Shown one piece after another: positions 25,825-33,933 of a stretch of DNA of 64,000 bases. Under the pieces are notes generated by a model. It was not told where the DNA came from. It saw only the letters and a list, made by a program, of their open reading frames with translations, and did not search any database. Position 1 is the first letter of the stretch. Each line of letters starts with the position of its first letter. Origin of the DNA: Pigmentiphaga humi (GTDB lineage Bacteria; Pseudomonadota; Gammaproteobacteria; Burkholderiales; Burkholderiaceae_B); contig NZ_UWPJ01000009.1 in assembly GCF_900606115.1 (NCBI RefSeq), positions 1 through 64,000 of the forward strand, read 5' to 3'. The position numbers and the translations under genes were made by a program.

Positions 25825-26808
25825 ATGAACAGAAGAATCGCCATCAAGACCGCAGCGGCCCTGGCCGCCGCTTCCCTCCTGGCGCCGCTGTCCGCGGCCC
25901 AGGCCCAGGCTTGGCCCGACAAGCCGGTACGGCTGCTGCTCTCGCAGCCGCCGGGCTCGGGCCCCGACAACATCGCACGTCTGCTGTCCGACCGCCTGTA
26001 TGCGCGCTGGAACCAGCCCGTGATCATCGAGAACAAGCCCGGCGGACAGAATACGGTCGGCGCAGTCGCGGCGGCGCGCTCCCCTGCCGACGGCCACAAC
26101 TTCTATTTCGCCACGACCGCCGCGCTGGTGACCAACCCCTTCCTGTTCAAGCAGTTGCCTTACGATCCCGCCAAGGATTTCGTGCCGGTGGCTTTCGTGG
26201 CGCGCAGCCCTTTCGGCATCCTGGTCAAGGCCGACTCGCCCATTCGTTCAGTGGAAGAACTGGTCGCCAAATCCAAGGCCGCGCCCGGCACGGTCACATT
26301 GGGCAATGAAGGACCGCGCACCTTCGGCGGCATGATCGCGCGTCTGTTCAATTCGCGCTCGGGCGCCCAGGCCAACCTGGTGCCCTACGTATCGGTGGGA
26401 GTGTCCACGCAGAACCTGATGGGCGGCCACGTGGATGCGATCGTCGCCGACGTGGCCTCGACGGCCCAACTGGCCAAGCAGGGACGGCTGCGGCTGCTGG
26501 CCGTCACCTCGGACAAGCGCCTGGCCGATTGGCCTCAGGTGCCGGCGCTCTCGGAACAATTGTCCGATTTCGACATGGTCGGCTGGTTCGCCATCGTCGC
26601 GCCGGCGGGCACTCCCGCAACGGCCATCGAGCGCATGAACCGCGACGTGAACGCGCTGCTGTCGGACGACGACGTGGCCGCCCGCATCGCCGCCGTAGGC
26701 CCGATCGCCGCGCCCGGCTACAGCCCCGAGCAGACGGGGGCCTTCCTGGCGCGCGAACATGCGCGCTGGGCCAAGATCACCAAGGAAATCGATATCCTGC
26801 CGGAGTAA
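25825..26808 (+). CDS. Bug-family periplasmic solute receptor
   Basis: Predicted 327-residue periplasmic binding protein with a signal peptide (SLLAPLSAAQAQA, cleavage near 28) and the Bug signature WPDKPVRLLLSQPPGSGPDNIAR. Further family blocks are PVIIENKPGGQNTVGAVAAA and LPYDPAKDFVPVAFVARSP. The ATG is preceded by GAGGAGA. It is the second orphan Bug receptor in the window paired with a flavin hydroxylase, 24 bases after it, and probably binds the cluster's aromatic substrate. No membrane transporter subunits are present. Confidence 0.94.
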   Translation: MNRRIAIKTAAALAAASLLAPLSAAQAQAWPDKPVRLLLSQPPGSGPDNIARLLSDRLYARWNQPVIIENKPGGQNTVGAVAAARSPADGHNFYFATTAALVTNPFLFKQLPYDPAKDFVPVAFVARSPFGILVKADSPIRSVEELVAKSKAAPGTVTLGNEGPRTFGGMIARLFNSRSGAQANLVPYVSVGVSTQNLMGGHVDAIVADVASTAQLAKQGRLRLLAVTSDKRLADWPQVPALSEQLSDFDMVGWFAIVAPAGTPATAIERMNRDVNALLSDDDVAARIAAVGPIAAPGYSPEQTGAFLAREHARWAKITKEIDILPE

Positions 26809-26859
26809 TCCGCCGGCGCGGCGGCGCGGCCTGGCCCGTCGGCCGCCGCCGCCCGCTCG

Positions 26860-27243
26860 CTACCTCTTCAGATCGTCCGGCACCTTGCCGCCGTTGTCCG
26901 CCAGCTTCTTCATGACCTGCTTGTGCAGCCAGATGTTCATCGTGGCCGAGTCGTTCATATCGCCGCCGTAGCCGAGCTCGGTCGCCAACTGCTTGCGCGC
27001 GGCCAGGCTGCTGTCCAGGCCGAGCAGCTTCATCAGGTCGACGATCGACGTCTTCCAGTTCAGCTTTTCCGGGTTCTTGGCGGCCAGGCCGTTGAGGATG
27101 GCTTCGACGTCGACCATGGGAGCGGAGGCAGCCGGCGCCGCGGTGGGCGCCGCCGGCGACGCCGAAGCCGGTGCGCCGGCTTGCGTCGTTGCGGGATGGC
27201 TGGAGGGGAAGATCTTGTCGAGTATGGCTTTGAAAATGCTCAT
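26860..27243 (-). CDS. DUF3597-domain protein
   Basis: Predicted 127-residue protein. MSIFKAILDKIF is followed by an Ala/Pro-rich linker (residues 15-50) and a helical C-terminal domain (VEAILNGLAAKNPEKLNWKTSIVDLMKLLGLDSS in part; ELGYGGDMNDSATMNIWLHK). The C-terminal region matches DUF3597, which has a peptidoglycan-binding-like helical fold but no proven role. The ATG at 27243 with GAGGG upstream is preferred over a long upstream extension. It stands alone, convergent with cluster 2. Confidence 0.8.
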   Translation of the reverse strand: MSIFKAILDKIFPSSHPATTQAGAPASASPAAPTAAPAASAPMVDVEAILNGLAAKNPEKLNWKTSIVDLMKLLGLDSSLAARKQLATELGYGGDMNDSATMNIWLHKQVMKKLADNGGKVPDDLKR

Positions 27244-27410
27244 GCTGGTTCCCTCGTTGGAAATGGCAGGCACATGCCTGGACACGATTGTAGGAAACAC
27301 GGATGCGAGCGTATGTGGCGATGCGTAAGCATCGCCGGCCATCGCAGAACGGTTTTGCGAAGCAAGGACCGGGCGTCCGGGGAAACACTCCCCTGGACGT
27401 CGCCGCGCGC

Positions 27411-27662
27411 CTACAGCTTGAACCAGCGATCGTTCTCGATGTCGGCGGCCACGCGGATCTCGGCCTCGTCCAGGCATTCCTCCTCGGACTGCGCGGCGAT
27501 GTCGCGCAGCGACAGCGCCGGCCCCAGCAACAGGCGGCGGCCTTCGCTGGCTTCATAGATCCTGCAGTTGGCGTCCCACATGCCGGGCGCGCGCTGATGG
27601 GGATCGATTTCCACTTCCAGCACGCGAGAGCTGCGATTCGGACTGTATTGGAAAGAAAACAT
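27411..27662 (-). CDS. Hypothetical 83-residue protein
   Basis: Unrecognised small protein, acidic toward the C-terminus (QSEEECLDEAEIRVAADIEN) and ending in DRWFKL. No signal peptide or membrane segment is visible. The ATG at 27662 (MFSFQYSPNRSSRVLEVEID) was preferred to a start 24 codons upstream because the region between is Arg-rich. It lies 105 bases downstream of the CobD-like gene on the same strand and may be read with it. No function is offered. Confidence 0.55.
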   Translation of the reverse strand: MFSFQYSPNRSSRVLEVEIDPHQRAPGMWDANCRIYEASEGRRLLLGPALSLRDIAAQSEEECLDEAEIRVAADIENDRWFKL

Positions 27663-27767
27663 GGCCAGACCCCGCTCCGATCCGTTTTCGACGCGCCCAC
27701 TATAGCGCCGGATCCCGCGCTTGGCCTCATGCACCGCAGCATGCGGCGAGGCCCGGCCGTGGCGGCC

Positions 27768-28769
27768 TCAGGAAGCCCAGGACACCAGCGACAGCAACAA
27801 CAGCAAGGCCATCCACAGCACGACCGCCCGCCACAGCAGGCCGACCGCGGCCTGCAGCGTGGCCGGGTCGGGCGCGCGCACCGGTTCGTCGGGCACCTCG
27901 GAGGCCGCCGCGAACTCGCTGGCGGCCGAGGCCGGCTGCACCGGCCCGACCAATCCGGGATCCGGTTCCTGCACCGGCCGGCCAGGCTGCCATGCGCTGG
28001 AAACGGCCGCCAGCCTCACGCCCAGCGCGCCAGCGGCGCTCTCGACGATGACGCCGCGCTGCGGATCGTCCCAGGCCGCGGCGCGCTGACGCCAGCCATA
28101 GAACGCGTCTTCGAAATTGCCGACGATTGCGAAGCCCACCGCGGTCATGCGCGCCGGAATCCAGTCCAGGATCAGGAAAGCCTGGCGGGCGACCTCGCCA
28201 AAGCCGTCGGTGCGCGCGCCCCATTCCTGCCGGGCGATGCCGGCCAGCTTGTAGAGCGCCGCGCCGGTTGCGCCAGGCAGCACGGCATACCAGAACAGCA
28301 CGCCATAGACGTTGCGGTGCGAGGCCACCACACCTTCTTCGATGGCGGTCCGGCAGACTTCGGCAACGCTCATGTTCTCGGTGGACACGCGCGATTCGCC
28401 CGCGCGCAGCCACTGCTGCAGGTGATCGCGTGCCAGGTTCAGGTCGCCGCGCGCCAGCGCGAACTGGATTTCGGTGAAGTGATGGCTGAACTGGCGGAAT
28501 CCCAGCGTGAACCACAGCACCAGGACGTGGAAGAGCAGCGCCAGGACGGGATGCACCGCCCACAGCAGCGCATCGACCACCCACACGGCCAGCGCCGGCG
28601 CCAGCACGACCAGCAGCCAGCCGAGCACGGCGTAGCCCCGGCTGCCCGCGTCCAGCGCGTGGCCGGCCCAGCGGCACGCCGCCCGCGCGGCTTCGTGGAC
28701 GGCATTGGAACGGGGCAGCGGCCGGACTTGTTCGGCCAGGAAGGCAAGAAGAAGGGCGAAGAAACTCAT
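27768..28769 (-). CDS. CobD/CbiB-family membrane protein
   Basis: Predicted 333-residue inner-membrane protein. MSFFALLLAFLAEQVRPLP begins a hydrophobic N-terminus, and FRQFSHHFTEIQFALARGDL and TENMSVAEVCRTAIEEGVVASHRNVYGVLFWY match the CobD/CbiB family, including the 'RxxF/VxxAxxExxAen' style block. True CobD makes the aminopropanol arm of cobalamin. This stand-alone beta-proteobacterial branch has no cobalamin genes nearby, so it may instead be an AmpE-like or uncharacterised relative. It follows the NUDIX gene by 70 bases on the same strand. Confidence 0.8.
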   Translation of the reverse strand: MSFFALLLAFLAEQVRPLPRSNAVHEAARAACRWAGHALDAGSRGYAVLGWLLVVLAPALAVWVVDALLWAVHPVLALLFHVLVLWFTLGFRQFSHHFTEIQFALARGDLNLARDHLQQWLRAGESRVSTENMSVAEVCRTAIEEGVVASHRNVYGVLFWYAVLPGATGAALYKLAGIARQEWGARTDGFGEVARQAFLILDWIPARMTAVGFAIVGNFEDAFYGWRQRAAAWDDPQRGVIVESAAGALGVRLAAVSSAWQPGRPVQEPDPGLVGPVQPASAASEFAAASEVPDEPVRAPDPATLQAAVGLLWRAVVLWMALLLLLSLVSWAS

Positions 28770-28839
28770 GCAGGCATTCTAGTGTGCTGGGCGGGGTTGT
28801 GCATCTCCCGGAACGCTGCCGGAAGGCTGCGCCGCCGGT

Positions 28840-29601
28840 TCATGCGCGCAGGAACTGGTAGAGATTGCGCAGCATGCCTGCCGTGGCGCCCCAGATGAAG
28901 AACTGCTTCCACGGCATGGAATAGTAGGACCGGCTGCCGCCCGAGGGCAGGCTGGCGCTGTGCAGATGGTGGTTGGCCGGATCCATCAGGAAAGGCAGCG
29001 GCACCTCGAACACCTCGGCCACTTCGGCGGGATCGGGGCGCGGCAGGAAATCGGGCTGCACCAGGCCGACCAGCGGCACGACGCGAAAGCCCGTGCCGGT
29101 GAAATAGTCGGGCAACTGGCCGATGACCTCCACCATGCCGCGCGGCAGGCCGGTTTCTTCTTCCGACTCGCGCAGCGCCGCGTGCGCCACGGAAGCATCG
29201 CTCGGCTCGACGCGCCCGCCGGGAAAACTGACCTGGCCCGCGTGGTTGTGCAAGTGCGCAGCGCGCTGGGTGAGCATGATCCGGATGCCGCCGGGCCGCA
29301 GCACCATGGGCACGAGTACCGAAGCCAGCCGCAGCGAGCGGTCGATCTCGCGCGCCGGGTTGATGTCGCTGGCATCGGGCTGCCAGGCGGGCGGATCGAC
29401 GAAGCGGGTGCGCAAGGCCGGCGGCGTCAGGCGTTCCGGCGGCACCGGCGCCAGGCCGCCGGGATTGGCCACCCACGGCTGGGCAACCGGATCGAAGGCG
29501 GGGCTTCCCGCCAGGCGCTTCTTGCCGGCGGCCCGCTGGATTTCTTCCGGCGTATCGTCCGGCCCGTCGGCAATGCGGGCGCTGCGTGTATCGGATGACA
29601 T
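28840..29601 (-). CDS. NUDIX hydrolase, probable CoA pyrophosphatase (NudL/YeaB-like)
   Basis: Predicted 253-residue NUDIX enzyme. The Nudix box is GGRVEPSDASVAHAALRESEEETGL, written here in two parts around residues 125-150 (GxxxxxExxxxAAxREExEEtGL). ILMLTQRA-type and VSFPGGRVEP wording just before it, with the downstream VIGQLPDYFTGTGF, is characteristic of the NudL CoA pyrophosphatase branch. About 80 extra N-terminal residues precede the domain. The ATG at 29601 was chosen because the next upstream one gives a Ser/Thr-rich start. Alone on the minus strand after the L19 terminator. Confidence 0.87.
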   Translation of the reverse strand: MSSDTRSARIADGPDDTPEEIQRAAGKKRLAGSPAFDPVAQPWVANPGGLAPVPPERLTPPALRTRFVDPPAWQPDASDINPAREIDRSLRLASVLVPMVLRPGGIRIMLTQRAAHLHNHAGQVSFPGGRVEPSDASVAHAALRESEEETGLPRGMVEVIGQLPDYFTGTGFRVVPLVGLVQPDFLPRPDPAEVAEVFEVPLPFLMDPANHHLHSASLPSGGSRSYYSMPWKQFFIWGATAGMLRNLYQFLRA

Positions 29602-29644
29602 GGTCGAAATTGTAGAAGCTGAAACAGCGCCACCCATGAAGAAT

Positions 29645-29716
29645 GGCCTCCAAGCTCACCCGCTAAGCGGGATCGCTGCCCCCGAGGGGGACGCTTTCTC
29701 ATCTTGGGGCGGCCCG
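29645..29716. repeat. GC-rich intergenic sequence with two hairpins
   Basis: Two perfect hairpins, CCCGCTAAGCGGG (29659-29671) and CCCCC-GA-GGGGG (29679-29690), lie between the rplS terminator and the NUDIX gene. The sequence differs from the repeat with the GGATCCGGC core, and I see no second copy in this window. It looks like an intergenic palindromic unit. Confidence 0.45.
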
Positions 29717-29727
29717 GCGATAAAAAA

Positions 29728-29749
29728 AGGCATGCCGCGCGGCATGCCT
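29728..29749. terminator. Rho-independent terminator of the rpsP-rplS operon
   Basis: The stem AGGCATGCC / GGCATGCCT with a GCGC loop is flanked by seven T on the minus strand and TTTTTCTT on the plus strand. It follows the rplS stop by 26 bases and is the best intrinsic terminator in this region, able to work in both directions. Confidence 0.93.
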
Positions 29750-29774
29750 TTTTCTTGCTGCGGTAATGCGGAAA

Positions 29775-30152
29775 TCAAGCCTTGGCAGTATTGCGCACGA
29801 GCTTTTCCTTGATCCGGGCCGATTTGCCCGAACGGGAACGCAGATAGTACAGCTTGGCGCGACGGACGTCGCCACGGCGCTTGACTTCGATCGAGGCGAT
29901 CGTCGGGGCATACAGTTGGAACGTACGCTCCACGCCTTCACCGGACGAAATCTTGCGAACGATGAACGACGAATTCAGGCCGCGGTTGCGCTTGGCGATG
30001 ACCACGCCTTCGTAGGCCTGGACGCGCTTGCGGGTGCCTTCGACCACGTTGACGTTGACCACCACGGTGTCGCCGGGGGCGAATTCGGGGATGGTCTTGT
30101 TCGCCGTCAGGCGGGTGACTTCTTCTTGCTCGAGGACTTGGATCAGGTCCAT
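29775..30152 (-). CDS. rplS: 50S ribosomal protein L19
   Basis: Predicted 125-residue ribosomal protein bL19 at the 30S-50S interface. The start was set at [15 protein letters not shown], matching the family N-terminus; an ATG four codons earlier is also in frame. Conserved blocks: [39 protein letters not shown] and [11 protein letters not shown], then the basic C-terminus [19 protein letters not shown]. Last gene of the classic rpsP-rimM-trmD-rplS operon, 122 bases after trmD. Confidence 0.98.
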   Translation of the reverse strand: MDLIQVLEQEEVTRLTANKTIPEFAPGDTVVVNVNVVEGTRKRVQAYEGVVIAKRNRGLNSSFIVRKISSGEGVERTFQLYAPTIASIEVKRRGDVRRAKLYYLRSRSGKSARIKEKLVRNTAKA

Positions 30153-30274
30153 TGCACTCTCCATGAACCATCATACGCAGCGGGTAGGCTTTTGATGGCA
30201 CCGCTACCAGAGGATGGGGTTTCCCGCCGGACCCATGCCCGGCAGGCTTGCTGCAACACTGCCCGCTTGCACGG

Positions 30275-31060
30275 TCAGCGCTTGCCCTCCCCTTGCGGGT
30301 CGGACAGAAACTTTTCATCGTCGCGGCTCAACCAGCCCTTGCTGCGCGCCGCCTCGATCAGGTCGGGGCGCCTGGCCTGGGTGGCCGCCAGCGACTGCCT
30401 GCGCCGCCAGCGCTCGATGTTGGCATGGTGGCCCGACATCAGCACCTCCGGCACCGGCACGCCGCCGTAGACTTCGGGCCGCGTATAGTGCGGGCAATCG
30501 AGCAGCCCGGAAAGACGATCGTTGAACGAATCCTGCATCGCGGATTCGTCGTCGTTCAACACCCCGGGCAGCAAGCGCACCGCCGCGTCCATCATCGCCA
30601 TCGCGGCGATCTCGCCGCCGGACAGCACGAAGTCGCCCAGCGACACTTCCTGCGTCACCCAGCGGTCGATGAACCGCTGGTCTATCCCTTCATACCGGCC
30701 GCAGACCAGGATCGCTCCGGGGCCGGCAGCCAGTTCCTGCGCGCGGGCCTGGCCGAACCGCCTGCCCTGCGGCGACAGCAGCACCACCGGCGCCTCCGGC
30801 AAACCCGTCTGCGCACGCTGCTCGCGCGCCGCGCAGACGGCTTTCTCGAGAGGCTCGACCCGCATCACCATGCCGGGCCCGCCGCCATAAGGACGGTCGT
30901 CCACCGTCCTGTGCACATCCACGGTGAAATCGCGCGGATTCCACACGTGCAACTGCCACCGGCCCTGCGCATGCGCCCGGCCGGTCACGCCCTGCTGGCT
31001 GACGGCCTCGAACATCGGGCCGAACAGCGTTACCACGTCGAACCGCAAGATTTCGCTCAT
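30275..31060 (-). CDS. trmD: tRNA (guanine37-N1)-methyltransferase
   Basis: Predicted 261-residue SPOUT enzyme that methylates G37 of tRNAs and prevents +1 frameshifting. The ATG at 31060 opens [23 protein letters not shown]-binding knot motifs are clear: [47 protein letters not shown] and [15 protein letters not shown]. Length is close to E. coli (255). It lies in the ribosomal operon 50 bases after rimM. Confidence 0.98.
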   Translation of the reverse strand: MSEILRFDVVTLFGPMFEAVSQQGVTGRAHAQGRWQLHVWNPRDFTVDVHRTVDDRPYGGGPGMVMRVEPLEKAVCAAREQRAQTGLPEAPVVLLSPQGRRFGQARAQELAAGPGAILVCGRYEGIDQRFIDRWVTQEVSLGDFVLSGGEIAAMAMMDAAVRLLPGVLNDDESAMQDSFNDRLSGLLDCPHYTRPEVYGGVPVPEVLMSGHHANIERWRRRQSLAATQARRPDLIEAARSKGWLSRDDEKFLSDPQGEGKR

Positions 31061-31110
31061 CGTCCGACGGACACTCCCTTCAACCGGCACGGTACCCGCG
31101 GTTCCGCAGG

Positions 31111-31722
31111 CTAGAAGCCCTCGGGCCAGTCGCTGTCGATACGGCGGGCAGCGATATCCACGCCGCGCACGTGGGCCTCGACAAACGGCACCAATGTCTG
31201 GCGCGGCTTGCCGCGGGCATCGAGCGCAGGCTGGACGGGCTCGCCCGGCGCGACCGGCACGGCGCAATCCACATGCAGGATCGCGTGCGCACCATTGTCG
31301 CTGACCTCGGACACCGTGCCCAGCACGACGTCATCCCCGCCGGCCGACTTGCCGATCAACACGCAGCCGATCAGATCCAACCAGTAGAACTCGCCTTCGG
31401 CGAGCGCGGGGAACCGGCTGCGCGGCACCAGCACGGCCCACCCTTTCCAGGCCAGGGCCTGGTCGCGGTCGGCAATGCCCGGCCACGTGGCCGCGACCGT
31501 CGCGCCATGCTTGCGCGCGCTGGCCACCTCGACACGGCGCACTTCCCTGCCCTTGCGCAGCCACCACGTACGGGTGCCGAGCAAGGCTTCGGATTGCGCC
31601 GAATACGGCTGTATCTTCAGGGCACCCCGTATGCCGTAGGCTTCCGCCACATGCCCGACCTCGACCAGATCGGGCGGAGGCGCGGGATCGGCAACGGGCG
31701 CCGCCGTGGGTGCATCGGACAC
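31111..31722 (-). CDS. rimM: 16S rRNA-processing protein RimM
   Basis: Predicted 203-residue 30S maturation factor that binds S19. The N-terminal RimM domain begins [23 protein letters not shown] (in two blocks) and the C-terminal PRC barrel contains [19 protein letters not shown] and [21 protein letters not shown]. The start is the GTG at 31722, seven bases after the rpsP stop; it gives an Ala/Pro-rich 20-residue lead before the domain. The ribosome-binding site is weak, implying coupling to rpsP translation. Confidence 0.93.
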   Translation of the reverse strand: MSDAPTAAPVADPAPPPDLVEVGHVAEAYGIRGALKIQPYSAQSEALLGTRTWWLRKGREVRRVEVASARKHGATVAATWPGIADRDQALAWKGWAVLVPRSRFPALAEGEFYWLDLIGCVLIGKSAGGDDVVLGTVSEVSDNGAHAILHVDCAVPVAPGEPVQPALDARGKPRQTLVPFVEAHVRGVDIAARRIDSDWPEGF

Positions 31723-31729
31723 GGGCGTA

Positions 31730-31990
31730 TCAGGCAGCCGAAGCGACCTTGGCGCCGTATTCCTTGACGAGACGGGCCACGGCCGGCGACAGCTGCGCGC
31801 CGTTCTTGGCCCAGTGCTCGACACGGTCCAGCGAGATGCGCAGGCCTTCTTCGCCCTCGGCGGCAACGGGGTTGTAGAAACCCACGCGCTCGATGAAACG
31901 GCCATCGCGGCGGTTGCGCGAATCGGCGGCAACGAGGTTGTAAAAGGGGCGCTTCTTCGAGCCGCCGCGGGACATACGAATCACCACCAT
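31730..31990 (-). CDS. rpsP: 30S ribosomal protein S16
   Basis: Predicted 86-residue bS16 needed for 30S assembly. [20 protein letters not shown] and the [14 protein letters not shown] block are diagnostic, and length matches the family (~82-90). First gene of the rpsP-rimM-trmD-rplS operon, with a good promoter 40-70 bases upstream (32030-32058). The ATG at 31990 has AAGGAA upstream. An in-frame extension over the promoter was rejected. Confidence 0.98.
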   Translation of the reverse strand: MVVIRMSRGGSKKRPFYNLVAADSRNRRDGRFIERVGFYNPVAAEGEEGLRISLDRVEHWAKNGAQLSPAVARLVKEYGAKVASAA

Positions 31991-32029
31991 AGGTAATTCC
32001 TTGGAAAAGTTGACTAAGAAAAGCCCTAA

Positions 32030-32058
32030 AGTATAGCCCGCACTGCTATCCCTAGCAA
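32030..32058 (-). promoter_or_regulatory. Promoter of the rpsP operon
   Basis: On the minus strand TTGCTA (32058-32053) and TATACT (32035-32030) are separated by exactly 17 bases, close to the sigma-70 consensus. Transcription should start near 32023, giving a leader of about 33 bases before the rpsP ATG. Confidence 0.8.
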
Positions 32059-32100
32059 GCTCGGATAGGGTAAAGTCCTTCAAAATCAAGGCATTCGACG

Positions 32101-32559
32101 ATGAATTACCAACATCCCCCCGCCCAGGCAGAGGAACATGCGTCACACAACCCGCCTGCGGCGTTCCGCAGCAAGGCGCTGGCCGGGTTCCTGGCCGCCA
32201 CCCTTGGCTGGGCCGGCGCCCATTGGCGCTACCTGGGGCGCAAACACGGCTGGATCCCGCTGCTGGTCTCGCTGCTGGCCATGGGCACCGCGCTGCGCAG
32301 CGAACAATGGTACTTCCACATCGGTTTCTTCCTGTTCCTGATCCCCGCGGCGGCGGGCTTCATCGAAGCGCTGATCATCTGCCTGATGGCCGACGAGAAG
32401 TTCGACGCTCTCTACAACCCCGGCCTGCAGCGGCGCGCACCTTCCGGCTGGGCGCCGGTATTGGTGGCCATGCCGACGCTGGCGATAGGCACCTCCATCG
32501 TGACCCTGGGCATCGTCCTGATGGTGCAGCGCGCCTTCGGGGTCGTGCCCGTTTATTGA
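32101..32559 (+). CDS. Hypothetical membrane protein, TM2-like
   Basis: Predicted 152-residue inner-membrane protein of unknown role. Four hydrophobic segments are visible (near 28-46, 52-64, 72-96 and 118-142). The stretch [23 protein letters not shown] followed by [11 protein letters not shown] resembles TM2-domain proteins, in which 'KxxaxlLallLGgfGaHrFYlG' precedes a second helix. It is divergent from rpsP, and a weak TTGACT-16-TATAGC pair overlapping the rpsP promoter region might serve it. No closer assignment is possible. Confidence 0.7.
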   Translation: MNYQHPPAQAEEHASHNPPAAFRSKALAGFLAATLGWAGAHWRYLGRKHGWIPLLVSLLAMGTALRSEQWYFHIGFFLFLIPAAAGFIEALIICLMADEKFDALYNPGLQRRAPSGWAPVLVAMPTLAIGTSIVTLGIVLMVQRAFGVVPVY

Positions 32560-32641
32560 AGCAAAGGCCTGCAGGAACAGGCGCCGAACGCCGCACCGGC
32601 ACCGAGCCCGCCGGCTATAGTGCCGGCTGCGGCTCATGCGC

Positions 32642-33790
32642 TCAATCGAACAGCGAAATCTGCCGCGCATCGCCGCGCTTCGCCGCCCCGGCAGGCCGCC
32701 CGGGCGGCCGGAACGACCCGATATCCAGCTCGATGCGCCGCCCCGCCAAACCGAACTGCCGCAACGCGCGCATGAAGCGCTGCCTGACCAGGTCGGCCCA
32801 GATGCCCTCGCCCCGCATGCGGCTGCCGAAACGAGGGTCGTTGAGCCGCCCGCCCCGCAAATCTTCCAGCCGATGCAGCACCCTTGCCTTGCGATCGGGA
32901 AAGTGCGCCTCCAGCCAGTCGGTGAATATCGTCCGGACCTCCCAGGGTAGCCGCAGCATGGTGTAGAACGCCGTCTGCGCGCCCGCCTGCGCGACCGCTT
33001 CCAGCACCTGCTCGATGTGGTCGTCGGTAATGAAGGGAATGACCGGCGCCAGCGACACGCCCACCGGCACGCCGGCCCGGGTCAGTTCGCGCACCAGTTC
33101 CACCCTGCGCCATGGCGCGGCGGCACGCGGCTCGAGGGTGCGCGCCACCGCGCCGTCCAGGGTGGGTATCGTGACGTAGACCGCCACCAGCCGCAATTCC
33201 GCCAGCCTCGCGAGCAGGTCCACGTCGCGCCCGAGCAGCGCGCCCTTGGTGACCAGCGACACGGGATGGCGCGTCTCGAGCAGCAGTTCCAGCAGGCCGC
33301 GGGTGAGCTTCCAGCTGCGCTCTATGGGCTGGTAGGCATCGGTGGCCGAACCGATGTTGATGACGTCCACGCGGTAGCCCGGACGGGACAGCTCGGCGCG
33401 CAGCGCTTCCACGGCATTGGCCTTGGCGACCAGCCGCGTCTCGAAATCCAGCCCCGGCGACCAGCCGAGGTAGGCATGGGTGGGACGGGCGAAGCAATAG
33501 ACGCAGCCGTGTTCGCAGCCACGATAGGGATTGATGGCCCGGTCGAACGGAATGTCGGGCGAATCGTTGCGCGACAGAATCTTGCGGGCGCGCTCGACCG
33601 CGACCTCGGTCTTCAGGCGCGGGGCCTCGTCAGGGGGCTGCGCCCAGCCGTCGTCGACCGCGCTGCGCTGGTCGGCATCGAAGCGATGCGCGACGTTCGC
33701 CACGGCGCCGCGGCCGCGCTGCGGCACAGGCGGCGCGGCGGCAAAGCCCGGCTCGGTAAGGTCATGATCATCCACTTCGATACTGTACAT
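32642..33790 (-). CDS. PA0069-family radical SAM protein (SplB-like)
   Basis: Predicted 382-residue radical SAM protein. The 4Fe-4S/SAM motif CxxxCxxC is NPYRGCEHGCVYCFARPTHAY near residue 95. Additional family blocks are ILSRNDSPDIPFDRAINPYRG, SVLVTKG-type SLVTKGALLGRD, and APVIPFITDDHIEQVLEA. Proteins of this type are related to spore photoproduct lyase and are annotated as DNA-repair photolyase-like, without proven chemistry. The ATG at 33790 lies inside a LexA box and a candidate promoter, so the true start may be the GTG at 33775 (five residues shorter). Divergent from an SOS-type helicase gene. Confidence 0.88.
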   Translation of the reverse strand: MYSIEVDDHDLTEPGFAAAPPVPQRGRGAVANVAHRFDADQRSAVDDGWAQPPDEAPRLKTEVAVERARKILSRNDSPDIPFDRAINPYRGCEHGCVYCFARPTHAYLGWSPGLDFETRLVAKANAVEALRAELSRPGYRVDVINIGSATDAYQPIERSWKLTRGLLELLLETRHPVSLVTKGALLGRDVDLLARLAELRLVAVYVTIPTLDGAVARTLEPRAAAPWRRVELVRELTRAGVPVGVSLAPVIPFITDDHIEQVLEAVAQAGAQTAFYTMLRLPWEVRTIFTDWLEAHFPDRKARVLHRLEDLRGGRLNDPRFGSRMRGEGIWADLVRQRFMRALRQFGLAGRRIELDIGSFRPPGRPAGAAKRGDARQISLFD

Positions 33791-33800
33791 ATATACAGTA
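33781..33800. promoter_or_regulatory. LexA (SOS) box between radical SAM and helicase genes
   Basis: TACTGTACATATATACAGTA differs from the E. coli LexA consensus TACTGTATATATATACAGTA at one position and keeps both CTGT/ACAG half-sites with an 8-base spacer. It lies in the gap between the radical SAM gene (minus) and the UvrD-like helicase (plus). A minus-strand promoter candidate (TTGTCA 33810-33805, 17 bases, TACAGT 33787-33782) runs through it. Confidence 0.88.
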
Positions 33801-33933
33801 TTTTTGACAATCGGCCAGGGCGAACCGTGGCTCGAAGGCGCGGGAAAAGCACCGACTCGGCCACCCGGCCTGCGTGGACATTCTCGCGGAGGCATCCTCC
33901 GTACCGGACCATGCGCCGGTTTACACTGCCGGC

